Assembly (NCBI RefSeq): GCF_000143145.1
Contig: NC_014313.1
Coordinates: forward strand, 310,001 to 374,000
Length of the DNA: 64,000 nt
Source: Hyphomicrobium denitrificans ATCC 51888
GTDB lineage: Bacteria > Pseudomonadota > Alphaproteobacteria > Rhizobiales > Hyphomicrobiaceae
Direction: 5' to 3'
Shown in pieces: positions 62,766-64,000 of this stretch. The notes below the pieces were generated by a model. The model was not told the origin of the DNA and did not search any database. It saw only the letters and a list, made by a program, of their open reading frames with translations. Position 1 is the first letter of the stretch. Each line of letters starts with the position of its first letter. The position numbers were made by a program, and so were the translations under genes.

Positions 62766-64000
62766 TTATTTCGCGAGCGTGGTCTCTGGGGCGTGACTGC
62801 CGTTGGCGCTGTTCAGCCCTGAGCCCTTCTTTCGCCATTCGGGAGCGACATCGAGCGCGTCTTGCAGAACGCGTTGCGGCCGCGACGCACGCGCCGCCTG
62901 TTCGTTCGACCGGTGCTTGTAATTGACGTCGCGAATGAACTCGCGGATGCGTGGCTGGATTTCGGTGCGCCAGCGCGTTCCGTTGAAGACGCCGTAGTGG
63001 CCGACGCCGGCCTGCACGTAATGGACTTTTTCGTCGCTCGGGACGGACGTGCAGAGATCGTGCGCAGCTTCCGTCTGGCCGAGGCCGCAGATGTCGTCGC
63101 GCTCGCCTTCGATCGTCATCAGGGCTGTCTTGGTGATGGCCGAACAGTCGACGAGTTCGCCACGGTGCATCAGCCTGCGGTCGGGCAGCAGATGCTCCTG
63201 GAAGACCGTCTGGACGGTCTGCAGGTAGAACTCAGCGGTCAGGTCCATGACCGAGAGGTATTCTTCATAGAAGGTCTGGTGCTGACGGACGCTGTCGCAG
63301 TCGCCCTTGACGAGGTTGTTGAACAACTCGACGTGCGCGTTCATGTGGCGCTCGAGGTTCATCGTCATGAAGCCGGTGAGCTGCATGAAACCGGGATAGA
63401 CCGGGCGCATGAAACCAGCGTGCGGAAACGGCACCGTCATGACGACGTTCTGCTCGAACCAGGCGATCGATTTCTGTGCGGCGAGCTCGTTGACCTTGGT
63501 CGGGTTGCGCCGGGTATCGATCGGGCCGCCCATCAGGATCAAGGAGGCGGGCTGTATGTCTTCATGGCGCGCCGCCATGACAGCGGTCGCGACGAGCGCG
63601 GGGACGGCGGGCTGGCAGACGGCGAGAACGTGCGTGTCTTCGCCGATGAAGCGGACAAAGTGTGTGAGATATTCGACGAAGTCGTCGAAATCGAAGCGTC
63701 CGGCGGCGATGGGAACGTTCCGGGCGTCGGTCCAATCGGTGATGTAGACTTCGTGCTCAGGCAGCATCGCTTCGACCGTGCCGCGCAGCAGGGTCGCGTA
63801 GTGCCCTGACATCGGCGCAATTATGAGCACCTTAGGGTCGTTGCGCTTGCCGGACTTCGTCTCGTCGCGAACAAAATGGATCAGATTGCAGAACGGGAGC
63901 GCCAGCGCGATCTCTTCGTGAACGGGAACGTCGATACCGTTCACTGATACGTCCTTGATGCCGAACTCCGGTTTGCCGTAGCGGCGTGTGATGCTTTCGA
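62766..64000 (-). CDS. phaZ: Intracellular polyhydroxyalkanoate depolymerase, N-terminus beyond window
   Basis: At least 411 residues of an intracellular PHA depolymerase; the frame continues to the right window edge (ESITRRYGKPEFGIKDVSV precedes the GTG at 63944, which is therefore not the start). Landmarks: NDPKVLIIAPMSGHYATLL, VYITDWTDARNVP, and the nucleophile region AVCQPAVPALVA with Cys where lipases have Ser, as in PhaZ. C-terminus has the catalytic His in VGHYGVFNGTRWR. It degrades stored polyhydroxybutyrate. A disordered tail ends the protein. Confidence 0.94.
   Translation of the reverse strand, partial: ESITRRYGKPEFGIKDVSVNGIDVPVHEEIALALPFCNLIHFVRDETKSGKRNDPKVLIIAPMSGHYATLLRGTVEAMLPEHEVYITDWTDARNVPIAAGRFDFDDFVEYLTHFVRFIGEDTHVLAVCQPAVPALVATAVMAARHEDIQPASLILMGGPIDTRRNPTKVNELAAQKSIAWFEQNVVMTVPFPHAGFMRPVYPGFMQLTGFMTMNLERHMNAHVELFNNLVKGDCDSVRQHQTFYEEYLSVMDLTAEFYLQTVQTVFQEHLLPDRRLMHRGELVDCSAITKTALMTIEGERDDICGLGQTEAAHDLCTSVPSDEKVHYVQAGVGHYGVFNGTRWRTEIQPRIREFIRDVNYKHRSNEQAARASRPQRVLQDALDVAPEWRKKGSGLNSANGSHAPETTLAK

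Noticed and set aside
63944-63944. GTG at 63944 as the start of phaZ
   Set aside because: The frame upstream to the window edge still encodes family-like sequence (RRYGKPEFGI), so the gene starts beyond the window.
1-64000. CRISPR arrays, rRNA genes and complete insertion sequences
   Set aside because: No regularly spaced repeats, rRNA-like stretches or transposase genes with terminal repeats were seen by eye.

Overview
The window looks like chromosomal DNA of a GC-rich alphaproteobacterium, most likely a Hyphomicrobium-like methylotroph in the Hyphomicrobiales. This is an inference from gene content: a lanthanide-type PQQ alcohol dehydrogenase cluster, a complete Tad/Flp pilus locus of the Cpa type, an intracellular polyhydroxyalkanoate depolymerase, and a GTTC-N7-GTTC SOS box of the alphaproteobacterial kind. 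No rRNA or CRISPR array is visible. One tRNA gene, Arg(CCG), is present.

Layout. 1-1360: a PhoR-like histidine kinase cut by the window edge and an Rrf2 regulator, both on the minus strand. 1602-7730: a tightly coupled plus-strand iron operon (imelysin, multicopper oxidase, di-heme oxidoreductase, second imelysin, DUF1513 protein), divergent from the Rrf2 gene. 7824-11864: rimO, a CDF metal transporter, a YdjM-like membrane protein and a TetR regulator. 12106-24989: the tad locus, with two TadE/G-like minor pilin genes and a CpaC-N-like gene on the minus strand, then two Flp pilins, cpaA-cpaB-cpaC-cpaD-cpaE-cpaF-tadB-tadC on the plus strand, and tadD convergent behind a strong terminator.

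25189-32635: housekeeping and stress genes (M17 aminopeptidase, NlpC/P60 protein, alpha/beta hydrolase, YghU-type GST, Ada) and a YeeE/YedE pair. 32686-39649: a quinoprotein cluster with an ExaF/PedH-type dehydrogenase, a PedF cytochrome, a periplasmic binding protein, a SoxYZ-like carrier, a SoxH-like metallohydrolase, a CXXCW rhodanese and a beta-propeller protein. 39772-50027: a DUF1194 protein, a PPOx-fold stress protein, a radical SAM/UdgX DNA-repair operon directly behind an SOS box, small membrane and secreted proteins, a two-component system and a DUF4105 protein.

50178-52136: a DEAD-box helicase. 52177-58965: an island next to tRNA-Arg. It has a ribbon-helix-helix gene with a palindromic promoter, an Eco57I-like N6-adenine methylase, a PD-(D/E)XK protein and a HEPN-like protein broken by a frameshift. 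Further frameshifted genes follow, and on the tRNA side lies a wrecked serine recombinase carrying a piece of antisense etfA. 59153-64000: a small secreted protein, polA and the 3' part of phaZ.

The strongest candidates for something under-described are the methylase/PD-ExK/HEPN island, the SOS-linked radical SAM plus cysteine-less UdgX pair, and the sulfur-flavoured protein set around the lanthanide quinoprotein. Start sites were chosen by eye from Shine-Dalgarno-like sequences, signal peptides and family lengths. No database search was possible.
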